From NCBI GenBank assembly GCA_965230415.1, contig CBDDKZ010000005.1:2480001-2544000 (forward strand): 64,000 nucleotides of DNA. Reading direction: 5' to 3'. Positions within the stretch are counted from its first letter, which is position 1; each line of letters starts with the position of its first letter. The notes beneath the pieces were generated by a model. That model worked only from the letters and a program-made list of their open reading frames with translations. It was not told the origin of the DNA and did not search any database. The position numbers and the translations under genes are program-made. Below are positions 61,742 through 64,000 of the stretch, piece after piece. This DNA comes from CBDDKZ01 sp965230415. Lineage in GTDB: Bacteria > Bacteroidota > Bacteroidia > Cytophagales > JAAEPT01.

Positions 61742-63748
61742 ATGAAAAATACATTATTACTCATTATTATGCTCGTTGGTGTTTTAAATACAGGACAGGC
61801 ACAAAATTTACTTTCAAATCCGGGTTTCGAGAATGGAAATAACGCGTGGAATGTTTGGGGCGGAGCATCTGTTGTTACTAATAACGCTCATGGCGGAAGT
61901 GCGGCAATTCATGCCACAGGTAATAATGGCGCTGAATATAGAGTAAGCGGGTTGAAACCCAATACAACTTACCGGTTTAGTGGGTGGATCAAATCAGCAA
62001 ATGGCGGTAATATGAGTATGGGGGTTAAGCGTTATGGCGGTAATACTTCCAAACAATTTAATGCAAGTAGTGCCTATCAATACTTTACAATTACTTTTAC
62101 GACCGGTGTAAGTCATACTTTTGCAACTGTCTACACCTATGCTTCTTCCGGAGTTAGTGGCTATGGTGACGACTTTTCTTTAATAGAAATTGGAGGGAAT
62201 CCCTATCAACTGATATGGTCTGACGAATTTAATAATAACGGGCCTGTGGACGGCACCTATTGGAAGTTTGAAAAAGGCTTTGTACGTAACAAAGAACTTC
62301 AGTGGTATCAGGAAGACAATGCCTGGTGCGAAAATGGTCTTTTAATTATTGAAGGAAGAAGGGAAACGTTTCCTAACCCCAATTACGATCCAAATTCTGA
62401 TGACTGGAAGAAAAGCCGGCAATATGTAAATTACACATCTTCCAGCATTAAGACACCTCAAAAATTTACTTATCAATATGGTAAGATGGAGGTCAGAGCC
62501 AAGATTACTAATCTCAAAGGGACATGGCCGGCCATTTGGACATTGGGCGAAAGCTGCGAGTGGCCATCTAATGGTGAAATCGATATAATGGAAAACTACG
62601 GAGGTAAAATCTTGGCTAATTTTGCTTGGGGAACGAATACGAGGTGGCAGGCAAAATGGGACGGTAGTAATAAAAAGGTAGCTGATCTTGGCGCAGGGTG
62701 GGTCAATGATTATCATATATGGCAACTTGTTTGGGACGAACATCGCATGTCTATTTATGTGGATGACGTATTTTATAATGATGTGGATTTGAGTGAAACA
62801 ATCAATGGTTCTGCTAAATGTCCGGGTCAAAACCCCTTTCATCAACCACATTATATTTTATTAAATCTGGCATTAGGAGCAAATGGTGGGGATCCATCTG
62901 ATACCTCGTTTCCTACCAGGTACCTGGTAGATTATGTAAGAGTTTATCAGCAAAATGTACTTGATTGTAATGGTGACGCAGGAGGAAGTGCATATACCGA
63001 TTTATGTGGCTCATGTGTTGGAGGTAACACAGGAGAGGAGCCATGTCGCAATGCATACGACAATACGCCCGCTACAATTCCTGGGGTAATAGAAGCAGAG
63101 AACTATGATATAGATGGAGCAGGTATCGCTTACGACGATAATGATGCAGGAAACAACGGAGGAGTTTACCGGGAAGATGATGTGGATATCGGAGAACGAG
63201 GGGCAGGATTTGTTCTGGGTTGGACAGAACGGGGAGAGTGGACAGAATATCAGGTCAATGTGCTTAATAACGGTGAATATACGTTTGAACTGGAAGTTTC
63301 AAATGGCAACCAGGAAAGCGCTTACTGTAGTATTTTGCTTAACGGTGATCTGATAATAGATCATCTGGAAATACCGGGAACGGGATCCTGGGAGAGCTAT
63401 GAAAAAGTTCAAATAAACAATATTTCTTTGACAGCTGGAGAGGACCAAACGTTAAGAGTTATACCCGAGGGATTTAATCTCGACTATGTCGAAACGAGGC
63501 TGGATGTCATTTCGAACATTGAGAAGTTTGAGCCGGGTATTATAATACACCCGAATCCTGTTGAAAATAGAGTGGTGATTTCTGGTTTGCCCTCAGTTTT
63601 TAGCTACCAGATTAGGAACCCGGAAGGAAGTATAATAAAAACAGGAGAAGGTGCCTTATCATCAATTGACGTTTCGGAATTAAAAGCAGGTTTGTATTTT
63701 ATCTACTTTCCGCAGCAAAACATTATCCGGAAACTGGTAAAAGAATAA
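61742..63748 (+). CDS. Secreted GH16 beta-glucanase (laminarinase-like) with CBM and T9SS domains
   Basis: ATG 61742 starts a signal peptide (MKNTLLLIIMLVGVLNTGQAQN); the TTG at 61676 would add an unneeded 22 residues. The 668-residue protein has a CBM4/9-like module (~22-150, LLSNPGFENGNNAWNVWGG), a GH16 catalytic domain (~155-430) with the motif GEIDIMEN (catalytic nucleophile E279, D281, acid/base E284), a CBM6-like module (~465-610, IPGVIEAENYDIDGAGIAYDDND...GERGAGFVLGWTERGEWTEYQV) and a T9SS type A domain (IIHPNPVENRVVISGL...ELKAGLYFIYF). GH16 enzymes with this layout cleave beta-1,3-glucans such as laminarin; exact specificity is not readable. The 270 bases before it are shared with the divergent metalloprotease. 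Confidence 0.92.
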   Translation: MKNTLLLIIMLVGVLNTGQAQNLLSNPGFENGNNAWNVWGGASVVTNNAHGGSAAIHATGNNGAEYRVSGLKPNTTYRFSGWIKSANGGNMSMGVKRYGGNTSKQFNASSAYQYFTITFTTGVSHTFATVYTYASSGVSGYGDDFSLIEIGGNPYQLIWSDEFNNNGPVDGTYWKFEKGFVRNKELQWYQEDNAWCENGLLIIEGRRETFPNPNYDPNSDDWKKSRQYVNYTSSSIKTPQKFTYQYGKMEVRAKITNLKGTWPAIWTLGESCEWPSNGEIDIMENYGGKILANFAWGTNTRWQAKWDGSNKKVADLGAGWVNDYHIWQLVWDEHRMSIYVDDVFYNDVDLSETINGSAKCPGQNPFHQPHYILLNLALGANGGDPSDTSFPTRYLVDYVRVYQQNVLDCNGDAGGSAYTDLCGSCVGGNTGEEPCRNAYDNTPATIPGVIEAENYDIDGAGIAYDDNDAGNNGGVYREDDVDIGERGAGFVLGWTERGEWTEYQVNVLNNGEYTFELEVSNGNQESAYCSILLNGDLIIDHLEIPGTGSWESYEKVQINNISLTAGEDQTLRVIPEGFNLDYVETRLDVISNIEKFEPGIIIHPNPVENRVVISGLPSVFSYQIRNPEGSIIKTGEGALSSIDVSELKAGLYFIYFPQQNIIRKLVKE

Positions 63749-64000
63749 CTGTAATAGTACCTTTTTTTTGCCGATAACCACTTTTTGTAATTAATGATGA
63801 ACCGGAAGGTGCAACAATGGACGGACATACAACGACTTTAAACGCTTTATCGAAAAGTGATTGAATTCAAATCTATCGGTTGACATTTAAAGCAATAAAC
63901 AAAGTGAATTCAATAAGTTCTGCCCTATAGGGTTTATTTGGGACGTTAACAGGTAAGTAATAGTTTAACAAGAAACGCATTTCATGATTGTTAAATGGGA

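Noticed and set aside
62342..62851. 169-codon frame antisense to the GH16 domain
   Set aside because: The plus-strand frame has intact catalytic motifs; the antisense frame has no recognisable domain.
1..64000. tRNA, rRNA, CRISPR arrays, insertion sequences, attachment sites, replication origin
   Set aside because: None was found by reading both strands; no transposase or integrase frames and no regularly spaced repeats.

Overview
The window reads as a chromosomal segment of a Bacteroidota bacterium (Cytophagia/Flavobacteriia-like; genus not resolvable from this sequence). Grounds: eight proteins end in type IX secretion (T9SS) C-terminal sorting domains; there is a PorE-like TPR/propeller/OmpA lipoprotein-anchor architecture, a DUF4293 protein, GH3-family and choice-of-anchor L proteins; promoter-like TAnnTTTG elements occur instead of classical -10 boxes; and the base composition is moderately AT-rich with few Shine-Dalgarno sequences. 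No rRNA, tRNA, CRISPR array, insertion sequence or prophage was seen.

Layout. 1-5.2 kb: end of a PKD/CBM6/PA14 secreted protein, then a tandem pair of secreted arylsulfotransferase-like propellers. 5.2-6.15 kb: a membrane protein plus an unlisted 59-codon gene. 6.1-8.5 kb: dnaK with a striking upstream operator/promoter array. 8.5-13.2 kb: a secreted Cys-rich protein, a DPM1-like glycosyltransferase and a 939-residue GT-C-like membrane protein. 13.5-20.7 kb: a 2405-residue T9SS protein with three beta-helix modules separated by ten ASH-like repeats. 20.7-26.5 kb: small lipoprotein, fatty acid desaturase, an HTH-Fic pair with twin palindromic operators, a decayed gene, a YARHG lipoprotein and a DUF2306 membrane protein.

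26.5-33.3 kb is a cobalamin salvage operon: promoter, B12 riboswitch, btuB, two Dph6/MJ0570-like PP-loop ATPases, a CWC/DUF5522 Cys-rich protein, cobU, cobT, cobS and a cobC-type phosphatase, mostly with overlapping or touching reading frames. It imports corrinoids and builds the nucleotide loop.

33.4-47.9 kb: DUF1877 protein; truA/ABC exporter/membrane-anchored protein on the minus strand; DUF4293, PorE-like and choice-of-anchor L proteins; htpG carrying the same operator architecture as dnaK; an orphan PAS histidine kinase; a MORN-like secreted protein; an FMN oxidoreductase; and a ClC protein with CBS domains. 47.9-55.6 kb: recJ-lptB-GH3, a small lipoprotein, a SAM methyltransferase, an rlmB-like rRNA methyltransferase and a radical SAM/SPASM-like protein. 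55.6-64 kb: a candidate small RNA, an OmpH/Skp-like protein, a short type-B-CTD protein, a second decayed gene, and a divergent pair of secreted enzymes, a HExxHxxxxxH metalloprotease and a GH16 beta-glucanase.

The most notable non-coding signal is a three-half-site array (CTGTCA, 6-bp spacer, CTGTCA, 3-bp spacer, inverted half-site) followed by a -24/-12-like element, found upstream of both chaperone genes dnaK and htpG, 34 kb apart.
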